Source: Hyphococcus luteus (GTDB lineage: Bacteria > Pseudomonadota > Alphaproteobacteria > Caulobacterales > Parvularculaceae). From it: DNA of 64,000 bases. The stretch is from positions 186,001 to 250,000 of the forward strand of contig NZ_PJCH01000017.1 in NCBI RefSeq assembly GCF_002943565.1. Reading direction: 5' to 3'. Below the pieces are notes generated by a model that was not told where the DNA came from, ran no database searches, and worked only from the letters and a program-made list of their open reading frames with translations. Positions 33,872 through 42,987 of the stretch are shown here, in pieces; the first letter of the stretch is position 1, and every line of letters starts with the position of its first letter. A program made the translations under genes and the position numbers.

Positions 33872-34525
33872 ATGTCTGAGAGAAATTACAAGCCCCGCCT
33901 CGGTTTCGACATTCGGGTCAAACCGCCCGGCCAGGAAAAGAAGAAGAAGACCGCCTCCGCGGCGCAGTCGGGCGAAGATCCGTCCAAACACGACTGCGCA
34001 GCGCCGGATTGCGAGTCGAAGGCCGCCTGCAGCCTGCCGAAATCCCCTCGCGAGCCGCGCGAGCGGATCTGGCTGTGCATGGCCCACGCCCGCGAGCACA
34101 ACCGCAGCTGGAATTATTTCGAGGGCCTCTCGGAAGGCGAGGCCCAGAAAGTGCGCGAGGCGAGCCAGTATGGCGACCGCCCGACCTGGTCTATGGGCAA
34201 GAACGACCGCGCCCGGGCCGCCGCCAACGCCCGCGGGCCGGCGGATATGGAGGATAGCTTCGGCGTCTTCGGCAAAGAGGCGAAGGTCCAGACAGAGACC
34301 CGCGGCCATTATCGCGGCGGCAAGCGGCTGACCAAGCTGCAGGTCAACGCCTTCGACACCATGGCGCTGTCCTATTCCGCCTCTTCCGGGGAGATCCGCC
34401 GCCGCTATGCGGAGCTCGTGCGCCGCTTCCACCCGGATTCCAATGGCGGCGACCGCAGCGCCGAGCAGCAGCTCGCCGAGGTTGTGAAGGCCCACCAGAT
34501 CCTGAAAAAGGGCCAGTTCCTCTAG
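33872..34525 (+). CDS. J-domain protein with C-terminal J domain
   Basis: 217 residues. The N-terminal 150 residues are family-specific, with a cysteine/His group (DCAAPDCESKAACSLP, LCMAHAREH) that may bind zinc, and a conserved SWNYFEGLSEGEAQ. The J-domain is at about 160-215: ALSYSASSGEIRRRYAELVRRFHPDSNGGDRS. This is the standard alphaproteobacterial protein encoded ahead of cobS. The ATG at 33872 (MSERNYKPR) is used rather than 33776. Confidence 0.8.
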   Translation: MSERNYKPRLGFDIRVKPPGQEKKKKTASAAQSGEDPSKHDCAAPDCESKAACSLPKSPREPRERIWLCMAHAREHNRSWNYFEGLSEGEAQKVREASQYGDRPTWSMGKNDRARAAANARGPADMEDSFGVFGKEAKVQTETRGHYRGGKRLTKLQVNAFDTMALSYSASSGEIRRRYAELVRRFHPDSNGGDRSAEQQLAEVVKAHQILKKGQFL

Positions 34526-34646
34526 CCCCAAGCCTTTACAGAGCCCCGCGGCGCCGCCATTTGTGGCGCCTTAGAGCCTTGTCATGGCGTCCCTTTCAGG
34601 CGAGGGTCCGCCCGCAAGTGCAGTGCAACAAACGAAAGCCGCCGCT

Positions 34647-35636
34647 ATGGCCGAAATGACCGACGAAGAATTCATGGACGCGCCCGACAAGACCGTCTCC
34701 GCCAAGGAGGTCTTCGGCGTCGCCATGGATATCGATATCCCCGCCTTTTCGAAGCCGAACACCTATGTGCCGCCGCTCGACGAGGCCTACCGGTTCGACC
34801 CGGAGACCACCATGGCGATCCTCGCCGGATTCGCCAGGAACCGCCGGGTCATGGTCCAGGGCTATCACGGCACCGGCAAGTCGACCCATATCGAACAGGT
34901 GGCGGCGCGCCTTAACTGGCCCTGCATCCGGATCAATCTCGACAGCCATGTCAGCCGCATCGATCTCATCGGCAAGGACGCCATTGTCGTTGAAGACGGC
35001 CAGCAGGTGACGGCGTTCAAGGAAGGCATCCTGCCCTGGGCGTTCCAGCGCCCGGTGGCGCTCGTCTTCGACGAATATGACGCCGGCCGCCCGGACGTGA
35101 TGTTCGTCATCCAGCGCGTGCTCGAAGCGGAAGGCCGCCTCACCCTCTTGGACCAGAACAAGGTCTTAACGCCGAACCCTTATTTCCGGCTCTTTTCGAC
35201 GACCAACACCATCGGGCTTGGCGACACGAGCGGCCTCTATCACGGCACGCAGCAGATCAACCAGGGCCAGATGGACCGCTGGTCCATCGTGACGACGCTC
35301 AACTATCTCGAACATGACGAAGAAGCGGAAATCGTGATCGCGAAATGTCCGCTTTACGATTCGAAAGAAGGCCGCGAGGCGATCAACGCCATGGTTCGCG
35401 TCGCCGACATGACGCGCAACGCCTTCATCGCCGGCGACATCTCCACGGTCATGAGCCCGCGCACGGTCATCACCTGGGCGCAGAACGCCGAGATCTTCCA
35501 GAATATCGGCTATGCCTTCCGCGTGACCTTCCTCAACAAATGCGACGAGCTCGAGCGCCCCACGGTCGCGGAATTCTATCAGCGCGCCTTCGGCGAAGAC
35601 CTGCCCGAAGCGGCGCCGCAGGTCTCCGTCGCGTAA
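34647..35636 (+). CDS. cobS: Aerobic cobaltochelatase subunit CobS (AAA+)
   Basis: 329 residues. Walker [10 protein letters not shown] lies near residue 72-80 and Walker [11 protein letters not shown] near residue 135-144, followed by [13 protein letters not shown] sensor motifs. CobS drives cobalt insertion into hydrogenobyrinate diamide with CobT and CobN. The start at 34647 (MAEMTDEEF) is favoured. The usual partner cobT does not follow; instead a small lipoprotein gene lies downstream. No obvious terminator is seen. Confidence 0.93.
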   Translation: MAEMTDEEFMDAPDKTVSAKEVFGVAMDIDIPAFSKPNTYVPPLDEAYRFDPETTMAILAGFARNRRVMVQGYHGTGKSTHIEQVAARLNWPCIRINLDSHVSRIDLIGKDAIVVEDGQQVTAFKEGILPWAFQRPVALVFDEYDAGRPDVMFVIQRVLEAEGRLTLLDQNKVLTPNPYFRLFSTTNTIGLGDTSGLYHGTQQINQGQMDRWSIVTTLNYLEHDEEAEIVIAKCPLYDSKEGREAINAMVRVADMTRNAFIAGDISTVMSPRTVITWAQNAEIFQNIGYAFRVTFLNKCDELERPTVAEFYQRAFGEDLPEAAPQVSVA

Positions 35637-35757
35637 AACAGGATGCGGCGTTTATCGCCTTTTGGCGGTTTTCGCGGCTGCAGTTTTTTCTTTTCCTGAT
35701 CAGGCGGCGGGATTAGGCTGGCCTCATCCAAGTTTTGGCTTGAGGAGGCCTCTGCCC

Positions 35758-36261
35758 ATGCAGCGCGTCTTCGGTTTTTCCGCCTGCATCGCGGCTTTCG
35801 CGGCGACCGCCCTGCCCGCCTGCGCGACCTCTCAAGTCCCGCAGCCGCCAATTGCAAGCTTCGGCGACTATCAATGCAACATTGACGAGACCGCCGGCGT
35901 CACCTCATCCGCCGAAAGCTATGACCTGGATCGCGCCCCGGCGGCGTTTGTGTTCTCCGCCTATGAGTCGCCAGTCACGCCGGAAGAGTTGCGCAAAGGC
36001 CCTTTACGCGGCCTAGACCGCGATCTCAGCGGAGAAACCGACCGCTACGAACCCGAGCCCCGCCGCATGTTCAGTGCAAGCATAACGCCCGACATTTTTG
36101 CTGCGCCTGCACAGGCGCTGCGCTCCGCCGATCTGCACGTCTTTCACCAGGATGGCGTCACCATCGCCTTTGAAAAAGATTTGTCGTTTATCGCCTATGG
36201 CCCCGCCGCCGAAGGCGGCGTCGCCGTTTACGCGGGATCCTGCCGGGCGCCGCAGCAGTGA
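35758..36261 (+). CDS. Small predicted lipoprotein, unknown
   Basis: 167 residues. The signal peptide ends LPAC, a lipobox near residue 22, followed by ATSQVPQPP. The mature part has mixed strands with a SGSCRAP-like end (YAGSCRAP) and four cysteines in all. No family recognised. It follows cobS by 121 bp on the same strand, and stands just before the AT-rich spacer that precedes the protease gene. Confidence 0.55.
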   Translation: MQRVFGFSACIAAFAATALPACATSQVPQPPIASFGDYQCNIDETAGVTSSAESYDLDRAPAAFVFSAYESPVTPEELRKGPLRGLDRDLSGETDRYEPEPRRMFSASITPDIFAAPAQALRSADLHVFHQDGVTIAFEKDLSFIAYGPAAEGGVAVYAGSCRAPQQ

Positions 36262-36583
36262 TGAGTGATGTTATATCACGCGGTTTGCGCTGCGGCGAAA
36301 AATATTCCGTGTACTGATATTTGTGCATATAGGCGTTGCATCTAAAAATTGATGAAATTTTAGCGCAATAAATTCCTTTAATTGCATCATTCTTATATTT
36401 TCATGATCGCAATGAATGTTTGCTTGCACGATATTTCACGCTCATGATACTGATACAGCGCTTGGGGGAGACCGTCCTTTATTCGGGCGCTTTCCATAAA
36501 AGCAGCATACGCAAACGCTCTTACGTTTCTCTCGTCATTGAACGACGCAAGGGCGATTTCTGTAACACCGGAAAGGAATAACG
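36262..36583. other. AT-rich intergenic island upstream of the secreted protease
   Basis: About 320 bp of clearly lower GC than its surroundings, with runs such as AAAAATATTCC and TTATATTTTCATG. No ORF, tRNA or repeat is supported. It presumably holds the promoter of the protease gene; AAAGGAATAACG supplies its ribosome binding site. Confidence 0.5.
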
Positions 36584-38938
36584 ATGCTTAGAAAATTATT
36601 TCTCGGCGTCGGCATGGCCGCAGCGTTAAGCGCTGCTCCATCGCTGGCGAACGCCCAGGACGGCGGAAAAGATTCCCAGATGCGAAAAATAGGCGGCGCC
36701 TTGCAGGTCGTTTACAGCAAGAACCAATCCGCCGTTGCGCTGCGCAGCGCCCGCCGCGCCGCGCCCGCCGTGAAAACACGGCCCGACTGGTCCGGTGAAG
36801 GCGTCGAGCTTGGGCGCGCGCGCGCCGCCGGCGAACAAGAGCTTGTCATCGCGAATGTGAGCGAAGACGGATATGTGCGGCTAGACGCCATTGCGTCCGG
36901 CGCGACCGAAGATCTTTCCGCCACCATGGAGGCTATGGGCGCGCGCAATGTCTCGAGCCTGGGCAAAACCGTCTCCGCTTCTTTCCCGGTGGACCGCCTC
37001 GGCGATCTCGCCGGCAGCCACTATCTCGCCTTTGCGCGCCCCGCCCTGGCGACGACCAATGTCGGCCTGGTGACATCGCAGGGCGACCGCTCCATGCGCA
37101 CTGACATCGTCCGCCAGCAATTCGGCTATGACGGTTCGGGCCTCACCATCGGCGTCCTCTCCGACAGCTTCGCCTGCGATCCCGGCCCGCTCAACGCCGC
37201 CGGCGTTTACACGACGCCCGCTGAAGACGAAGCCAATAACGACATTCCGCCTAATGTCGGCATTCTCGCAGACCTTCCGACCACCGATCCCGATTGCATC
37301 GATGAAGGCCGCGGCATGGCGCAATTGATCCATGACGTCGCGCCGGAAGCGAAAATCCTGTTTCACACGGCCTTTGGCGGCGAAGCGGATTTCGCCAGCG
37401 GCATCGTGGAGCTCGCGCTAGCGGGCGCAGACGTGATCGTCGACGACGTGATCTATTTCACCGAACCGATGTTCCAGGACGGCATCATCGCGCAGGCGGC
37501 CGATGAAGTCTCGCGCCTCGGCGTTCCCTATTATTCCTCCAACGGCAACCGCGCCCGCGACTCTTACCAGTCGAAATACCGGGCGGTCGCCTTTGACGGT
37601 TCGACCTTCCACGATTTCGATCCGGGCCCGGGCGAAGATCCCTTGATGACCGTCCAGCTTGACGGCTCGCTCCAGACTAACCTGTCCTTCCAGTGGGACA
37701 GCCCGAACTTTTCGGTGTCGGGCGGCGACGGCGCTCAAAATGACGTCGACGTCATCATGTTCGACCAGGCCGGCGACCGGGTGGCCGACTGCTTCCCCGG
37801 CGGCGGACCGCTTGTCGTCCCCCCGAACGGCCTTTGCCAGTTCATCTTCACCGATGGCGGCGTGCCGATTGACGGCGGCGGCGGCGGCGACGCGATCGAG
37901 TTCCTGTCGCTCGTCGACTTTATCGGCGGCCAAACCGTGCAGCTCGGCTTTGAAACGCAGTCCGGCGATGCGCCCGGCTTCGTGAAATTCGTCATTGCAG
38001 GCGGCGGCTTTGCGTCTTCGGAATATGCAATCGACGCGCCTTCCGGTTATGGCCACAACAATGCGGCCGGCGCGGAAGGCGTCGGCGCGGCGGCGTTTTA
38101 CTTCACCGAAGAATTCATCGGCGATCCCTCGACGCAGCAATTGCGGGCCGAAGCCGGCGAACCGGAATGCGTCCCCGCCTGCCTTAACGACTTCTCCTCC
38201 GCAGGCGGCACGCCGATCTTCTTCGATACGGACGGCAACCGCCTCAGATGGCCGGACATTCGCCTGAAGCCGGGCGTCACCGCGCCGGACGGAACCAACA
38301 CGTCGTTTTTCTTTAATGACACCAGCCGCGACGACGATGACGGCGATGGCGTGTTCGAGACCGGCGAGCCGGGAGAATTCCCGAACTTCTTCGGCACCTC
38401 GGCCGCAGCGCCCCATGCCGCGTCCGTCGCGGCCCTGATGATCGATTCTGAAAATTCGCAGATCATCAAAACCGCCTATAATGGCGATGTCTTCTACAGG
38501 ATGTGCATGCCGCGCAAAAAGCATCCGCGAGGACACGGCTTCTTCCGTAAACACCATCCGCGCTCGGAACGGATCCGCGGGCGCGACCTTCACGTATCGC
38601 CTGAAGACGTTCAGGATCTTGTCGATGACGGCGCCCTGCTGGGCCCCTGCGACAGGACCGAGCCGGAGGAGATCTATTGGGTCATGCGCTCCACTGCGCA
38701 AAATATGAGCGTCAGGGCCGACAACGGCACCGGCGAAACGGTGCAGGTGTTCGACGAAGTCGGATTCGGCGGTTTCGATTTCGATTCCGGCTTCGGCATG
38801 GTCGACGCCAAAGCCGCGCTCAAGAAATTCAACCGCGGTCATGGCGGCCATCATGGCTGGGGCGCCGGCTGGGGCCATGGCTGGAACAATGGCTGGGGCC
38901 GCGGCTATGGCTGGCATGATGATGACCACCGCCGCTAA
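36584..38938 (+). CDS. Secreted subtilase-like serine protease with atypical triad and Gly/His/Trp tail
   Basis: 784 residues. Signal peptide to about residue 25 (SLANAQ). The peptidase core spans about 180-630: D194 in GVLSDSF, SSNGN (318-322) for the oxyanion Asn, and S606 in FGTSAAAPHAAS. Where a subtilisin has HG-type histidine, this protein has DEGRGM with E241, a sedolisin-like substitution. A jelly-roll-like insert lies at about 330-480, and an Asp-rich DDDDGDGVFE loop near 583 may bind calcium. The C-terminal 35 residues repeat GHGG/GWG/HGW units, a possible metal-binding tail. A His/Arg-rich stretch also occurs near residue 645-665. Secreted or surface-bound; substrate unknown. Confidence 0.75.
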   Translation: MLRKLFLGVGMAAALSAAPSLANAQDGGKDSQMRKIGGALQVVYSKNQSAVALRSARRAAPAVKTRPDWSGEGVELGRARAAGEQELVIANVSEDGYVRLDAIASGATEDLSATMEAMGARNVSSLGKTVSASFPVDRLGDLAGSHYLAFARPALATTNVGLVTSQGDRSMRTDIVRQQFGYDGSGLTIGVLSDSFACDPGPLNAAGVYTTPAEDEANNDIPPNVGILADLPTTDPDCIDEGRGMAQLIHDVAPEAKILFHTAFGGEADFASGIVELALAGADVIVDDVIYFTEPMFQDGIIAQAADEVSRLGVPYYSSNGNRARDSYQSKYRAVAFDGSTFHDFDPGPGEDPLMTVQLDGSLQTNLSFQWDSPNFSVSGGDGAQNDVDVIMFDQAGDRVADCFPGGGPLVVPPNGLCQFIFTDGGVPIDGGGGGDAIEFLSLVDFIGGQTVQLGFETQSGDAPGFVKFVIAGGGFASSEYAIDAPSGYGHNNAAGAEGVGAAAFYFTEEFIGDPSTQQLRAEAGEPECVPACLNDFSSAGGTPIFFDTDGNRLRWPDIRLKPGVTAPDGTNTSFFFNDTSRDDDDGDGVFETGEPGEFPNFFGTSAAAPHAASVAALMIDSENSQIIKTAYNGDVFYRMCMPRKKHPRGHGFFRKHHPRSERIRGRDLHVSPEDVQDLVDDGALLGPCDRTEPEEIYWVMRSTAQNMSVRADNGTGETVQVFDEVGFGGFDFDSGFGMVDAKAALKKFNRGHGGHHGWGAGWGHGWNNGWGRGYGWHDDDHRR

Positions 38939-38961
38939 ACCCGCCGTCTAACGCAAGAAGG

Positions 38962-38991
38962 AAAGCCCGCCGGTTTCGGCGGGCTTTTTTT
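38962..38991 (+). terminator. Rho-independent terminator after the protease gene
   Basis: AAAGCCCGCC and GGCGGGCTTTTTTT form a strong stem followed by seven T, 23 bp after the stop. A canonical intrinsic terminator. Confidence 0.92.
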
Positions 38992-39086
38992 AACGAACAT
39001 GAACCTTTGGAAGGATTGGAACCGCGCCGGGGCCGGCTTGTTGGCGGGGCGAGACACCGTGTTTTGCAACCTCCCGGAGGCGTTTC

Positions 39087-39725
39087 ATGCGTAAAAAGAA
39101 AACAATCCTGTTCCTCAGCGCCGCATCGCTGTGCGCGGCCGGCGCCGCGCAGGCGCAAGGCTATGGAGCCGGCGAGGAAAGCGTCGGGCCTTATCTGTCC
39201 GCCGGCTACAATTATATGGATTTCGACGAAAAGGTCGGCGGCGACGCCGACATCAGCGCGATCACCGCGCGCGGCGGCTGGCAGTTCGCCCGGTTTTTCG
39301 CCATCGAAAGCGACATTTCCTTCGGCGTTGACGATGGCGGGTTCGACTTCAACCGTAACGAAGACGACCTCGATTTCGACGACAATAACGACGATGACTT
39401 CAACGACGTGATCGCGGGCCCGGGCGATCTCGGCCTCGACTATCTGGTCGGCGGCTATGGCCGGTTCATCTTTCCCGTCAGCGACAAGGTCGACCTGTCA
39501 GCGCGCGCGGGCTACGCCTTCGCGGAAATCGATTCGACGGTTCAGACGCTCGGCGGCAATCAGCTTGTCTTCGGCGGCTCCGACGACGGCTTCGCCTTCG
39601 GCGGGTCGGCGGCCTACGACATCACCGAAAATCTGTCGCTGAGGGCCGACTACACCCACTACGATTTCAGCGATTCCAACGCCGAAAGCTTCGGCCTCAA
39701 CCTGGAAGTAAAATTCGGGGGCTGA
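39087..39725 (+). CDS. Outer-membrane beta-barrel protein (OmpA/porin-like)
   Basis: 212 residues. Signal peptide to about residue 23 (GAAQAQ), then alternating amphipathic strands of an eight-strand barrel: YLSAGYNYMDFDE, GGWQFARFFAIESDISFGV, YLVGGYGRFIFPVSDKVDLSARAGYAFAE, LSLRADYTHYDFSD, SFGLNLEVKFGG. An acidic loop (NRNEDDLDFDDNNDDDFND) may bind cations. Typical small porin-like surface protein of alphaproteobacteria. It ends before a strong terminator. Confidence 0.8.
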   Translation: MRKKKTILFLSAASLCAAGAAQAQGYGAGEESVGPYLSAGYNYMDFDEKVGGDADISAITARGGWQFARFFAIESDISFGVDDGGFDFNRNEDDLDFDDNNDDDFNDVIAGPGDLGLDYLVGGYGRFIFPVSDKVDLSARAGYAFAEIDSTVQTLGGNQLVFGGSDDGFAFGGSAAYDITENLSLRADYTHYDFSDSNAESFGLNLEVKFGG

Positions 39726-39754
39726 CCCTCTTCTCTCTCCCCTAAAGCCCCCGC

Positions 39755-39787
39755 GGGCGGCGCATCCCCCGGTGCGCCGCCCTTTTT
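39755..39787 (+). terminator. Rho-independent terminator after the barrel gene
   Basis: GGGCGGCGCA (39755-39764) pairs with TGCGCCGCCC (39773-39782), followed by five T. A canonical intrinsic terminator. Confidence 0.92.
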
Positions 39788-39866
39788 GCGTCTCGGGCCG
39801 GGTCTTTTATAGTCGCAAGAGTCACGCGCCCGCGGGCGCGAAAATTTATCGAAAAAGGACCATTTC

Positions 39867-41282
39867 ATGCGCCGCGCCCTTTTATCTCTTATCGCCTTCC
39901 TGCCCGCCGCCGCTTTTGCCGATGACAGCGCCGTCCTCGCAGATATCGACGCGCGCTATGACGATACGGCCGCCGTCGCGCGCCAGCTCTGGGAATGGGC
40001 CGAGGTCGGCTACAAGGAGGAGAAATCGAGCGCGCTCCTGCAGTCGAAGCTCGACGCCGCCGGCTTCGATATCCGCAAGGGCGTCGCCGGCATCCCCACG
40101 GCCTTCATCGCCGAATATGGAAAAGGCGGGCCGGTGATCGCCATTCTCGGCGAGTTCGACGCCCTGCCCGGGATCAACCAGGACGACGTCCCGACGCGCG
40201 AACCCATTGAAGGCAAGGCGGCGGGCCAGGCCTGCGGCCACAATCTGTTCGGCGCGGGATCGTTAACCGCCGTGCTCGCCATCCGCGACTGGCTCGAAGA
40301 GACGGGAACGCCGGGGCGCATCCGGTTTTACGGGACGCCCGCCGAAGAAGGCGGCAGCGGCAAGGTCTACATGGTGCGCGCCGGTCTTTTCGACGATGTG
40401 GACATCGCGCTGCACTGGCACGCCGATGACGAAAACTCCGCCGCCGCGCGCACCAGCCTCGCCAACCGCTCGGCGAAATTCCGCTTTCACGGACAGTCGG
40501 CCCACGCCGCCGGCGCGCCCCACCGGGCGCGCTCGGCGCTCGACGGCGTCGAGGCCTTCAACATGATGGTCAATCTGATGCGCGAGCATGTGCCGCAGGA
40601 TGCGCGCATCCACTATGTCATCACGCAAGGCGGCCTCGCGCCGAATGTGGTGCCGGATTTCGCGGAAGTCTTTTATTACGTCCGCCACCCCGAAGCCGAA
40701 GGCGTCGAGAAAATCTGGACGCGGGTCGAAGACGCCGCCCGGGGCGCGGCCTTGGGCACCGGCACGGAGGTCGAATGGGAGGTCATCCACGGCAACAACC
40801 CGCTCTTAATCAATGAAACGCTGGCGACCATGATGGATGAAAAGCTGCGCGAAGTCGGCGGCGTCACCTACACCCCGGCGGAGCGCAAATTCGCGACCAA
40901 GATCCGCGAAAGCTTCGACGGGGATGTTCCGAGCCTTGAAAGCGCCGAAGAGATCAAGCCCTATTCGCGCTCCCTCGGCTATGGCTCCACCGATGTGGGC
41001 GACGTTTCCTACGCCGCGCCGACTGTGGGCTTGCGGACCGCCACCTGGGCGCCGGGCACGTCCGCCCATTCCTGGCAGGCGGTTGCGGCGAGCGGCATGT
41101 CGATCGGCTATAAAGGCGCGCAGGTCGCGGCGAAAACTCTCACCCTCGCCGCCATTGAGCTTTACACCAATCCCGATTTGCGCGACGCGGCGCGCGCCGA
41201 GTTCGAAGAAGCGCGCGGCGAAGACTATGAATATTCCTCGCTCCTCGGCGACCGCGAGCCGCCGCTCGACTATCGCGACTGA
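39867..41282 (+). CDS. Periplasmic M20 amidohydrolase (AbgB-like)
   Basis: 471 residues. Signal peptide to about residue 18 (AAAFAD). M20D-type signs: ILGEFDALPG, GQACGHNLFGAGS (metal-binding CGHN), GTPAEEGGSGK (Glu-Glu), ALHWHADDE, HGQSAHAAGAPHRARSALD and the later GTSAHSWQ. These are features of p-aminobenzoyl-glutamate hydrolase subunit B and related amidohydrolases. Export to the periplasm suggests hydrolysis of an external amide. It stands alone after the barrel terminator. Confidence 0.8.
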   Translation: MRRALLSLIAFLPAAAFADDSAVLADIDARYDDTAAVARQLWEWAEVGYKEEKSSALLQSKLDAAGFDIRKGVAGIPTAFIAEYGKGGPVIAILGEFDALPGINQDDVPTREPIEGKAAGQACGHNLFGAGSLTAVLAIRDWLEETGTPGRIRFYGTPAEEGGSGKVYMVRAGLFDDVDIALHWHADDENSAAARTSLANRSAKFRFHGQSAHAAGAPHRARSALDGVEAFNMMVNLMREHVPQDARIHYVITQGGLAPNVVPDFAEVFYYVRHPEAEGVEKIWTRVEDAARGAALGTGTEVEWEVIHGNNPLLINETLATMMDEKLREVGGVTYTPAERKFATKIRESFDGDVPSLESAEEIKPYSRSLGYGSTDVGDVSYAAPTVGLRTATWAPGTSAHSWQAVAASGMSIGYKGAQVAAKTLTLAAIELYTNPDLRDAARAEFEEARGEDYEYSSLLGDREPPLDYRD

Positions 41283-41311
41283 AACGTCACGAAGATGCGT
41301 GCTTAAAAGGA

Positions 41312-41407
41312 GCCTTCGTCCTTCGAGACGCGCAAATTTCTTCATCCTGAGGAGGCCGTGAGACCGTCTCGAAGGACGACGAAATTTGCGCTCCTCAGGA
41401 TGAAGGC
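41312..41407. repeat. Dispersed palindromic repeat, CTTCATCCTGAGG / CTTCGAGACG family, copy 2
   Basis: Starts GCCTTCGTCCTTCGAGACG and ends CTCAGGATGAAGGC, with CGCAAATTTC/GAAATTTGCG inside. Same two modules as the 6735 copy in swapped order. It follows the M20 gene by 29 bp. The rest of 41283-41788 holds two hairpins and AT-rich DNA; a 65-aa plus-strand ORF there is not convincing. Confidence 0.75.
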
Positions 41408-41456
41408 TTAATGAACCATCTCATCGACAACCGACTTTAATACCCTTCGCCAGATA

Positions 41457-41492
41457 AAAACGCGCGAGCGCTGTGCTGCGCCCGCGCGTTTT
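41457..41492. terminator. Bidirectional terminator-like hairpin between the M20 gene and prfB
   Basis: AAAACGCGCG (41457-41466) pairs with CGCGCGTTTT (41483-41492). Read on the minus strand it is followed by TTTTTA, so it could end the prfB operon transcript; on the plus strand it would end the M20 transcript. Confidence 0.65.
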
Positions 41493-41736
41493 CCATTCGT
41501 CCCTGGCCAGCATCACAGACTGCATGATTGATGAGTGTGTTCTGTTGCGTGGTCCGGGATTCATGTCCCTTGATGTAAAAGCTTTGTTGCGAAAGCAAGG
41601 CTCCGTTCTGCTTCGATCACAAATTGTCGGTACAGGGAGGGAATTAGTACCTACAAGGAATATCGAATAACGAAAGCGCGGGACCGTCAATCGAAAACAA
41701 CGTTAACCATTTTCACATTTTAAGGTTTTGTTAAGA

Positions 41737-41772
41737 TTTCGGCGCGGAATCACTGGCGTTCCGGCGCCGAAA
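41737..41772 (-). terminator. Possible terminator hairpin immediately after prfB
   Basis: TTTCGGCGC and GCGCCGAAA with inner GGAA/TTCC pairing form a stem 17 bp past the prfB stop. The U-tract after it is poor. Confidence 0.4.
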
Positions 41773-41788
41773 CCGCCGCAATGCGCTG

Positions 41789-42899
41789 TCAGGAGGCGTC
41801 GCCGCCCACCCGCTGGGCGAGCGCGGCGCTCATGAAACCGTCAATGTCGCCGCCGAGCACTGCATCCGGGTCGGTGTGTTCGACGCCGGTGCGCGTGTCC
41901 TTCACCAGCTGATAAGGCTGCAACACGTAAGAGCGGATCTGGTGGCCCCAGCCGATGTCGGTTTTGCTCGACGCCTGGGCCAGCGCCTCTTCTTCGCGCC
42001 TTTGCAGCTCGCGTTCGTAAAGCCGGGCGCGCAGCATGTTCCAGGCGGTCGCCCGGTTCTTGTGCTGCGAGCGCTCGTTCTGGCACTGAACGACGATGCC
42101 GGTGGGTTCGTGGGTGATCCTGACGGCTGAGTCCGTGGTGTTCACATGCTGGCCGCCGGCGCCCGAGGCGCGGAAGGTGTCGACGCGGCATTCGGATTCA
42201 TTGACCTCGATGTCGATCTTGTCGTCGACCACCGGATAGACCCAGACGGAGGCGAAAGAGGTGTGCCGGCGCGCGTTCGAATCATAAGGCGAGATGCGCA
42301 CCAGCCGGTGCACGCCGGATTCCGTCTTGAGCCAGCCATAGGCGTTGTGGCCCTTGATCTGAATGGTCGCGGATTTAATGCCCGCTTCCTCGCCGGGCTG
42401 CTCTTCGATCACGTCGACCTTGTAGCCTGCCTTTTGCGCCCAGCGCACATACATGCGCATAAGCATCGAAGCCCAGTCGTTCGACTCCGTGCCGCCGGCG
42501 CCCGGATGAATTTCAACGAAACAGTCATTGGCGTCCGCCTCGCCCGACAAGAGCGCCTCGATCTCGGCTTTCTGGGCGCGCTCGCGCAAATCGGCGATCA
42601 AGCTTTGCGCCTCGTCGAGGCTCGCCGCGTCTTCTTCCTCCCAGGCCATTTCAGCAAGGCCCGAAAGATCGTCGAGTTCGGTCTGGATTTCGCCGACCGC
42701 GTTCATCTGACTCTCAAGCGCCGTGCGTTTTTGCATCAGCGCCTGCGCCTCTTCCGGATTGTCCCAGAGATTGGGGTCTTCGGCCTTGGCGTTCAGCTCG
42801 GCTAATTCTTTTTCTGACTTATCCCAGTCAAAGACGCCTCCTCAGCAGTTCCAGCGACTGCTTGATGTCGTCCGTGAGCGCCGTGATTTCCGCGCGCAT
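41789..42899 (-). CDS. prfB: Peptide chain release factor 2, requiring a +1 frameshift
   Basis: The full protein (369 residues) is split between two frames: codons 1-23 run from 42899 to 42831 (starting [11 protein letters not shown]), then an in-frame TGA at 42830-42828; after skipping one base the second frame continues [18 protein letters not shown] from 42829 to the stop at 41789. The GGQ loop is [13 protein letters not shown] and the UGA-recognition motif is [13 protein letters not shown] (SPY replacing SPF, usual in this class). RF2 ends translation at UGA and UAA. The frameshift is classical autoregulation. Last gene of the amidase-PBP1A-prfB unit. Confidence 0.94.
42827..42842 (-). 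promoter_or_regulatory. Programmed +1 frameshift site in prfB
   Basis: Read on the minus strand: AGGAGG, then CGT, CTT, TGA, C. A Shine-Dalgarno-like AGGAGG ends 3 bases before the slippery CTT codon, and the stop codon context is TGAC, as in the Escherichia coli site. Low RF2 favours slippage past the stop. Confidence 0.92.
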
Positions 42900-42987
42900 G
42901 ATCGGTCTCTCCTGCCTGGACTGCGCATCAACGCCGCAAGGGCCGCGCAGTCATCTTCTGCTGTTTCGATATATTGAGATCGCAGCC

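Noticed and set aside
41473-41670. 65-residue open frame in the gap before prfB
   Set aside because: No ribosome binding site, no domain, and it starts inside a hairpin region; treated as non-coding.
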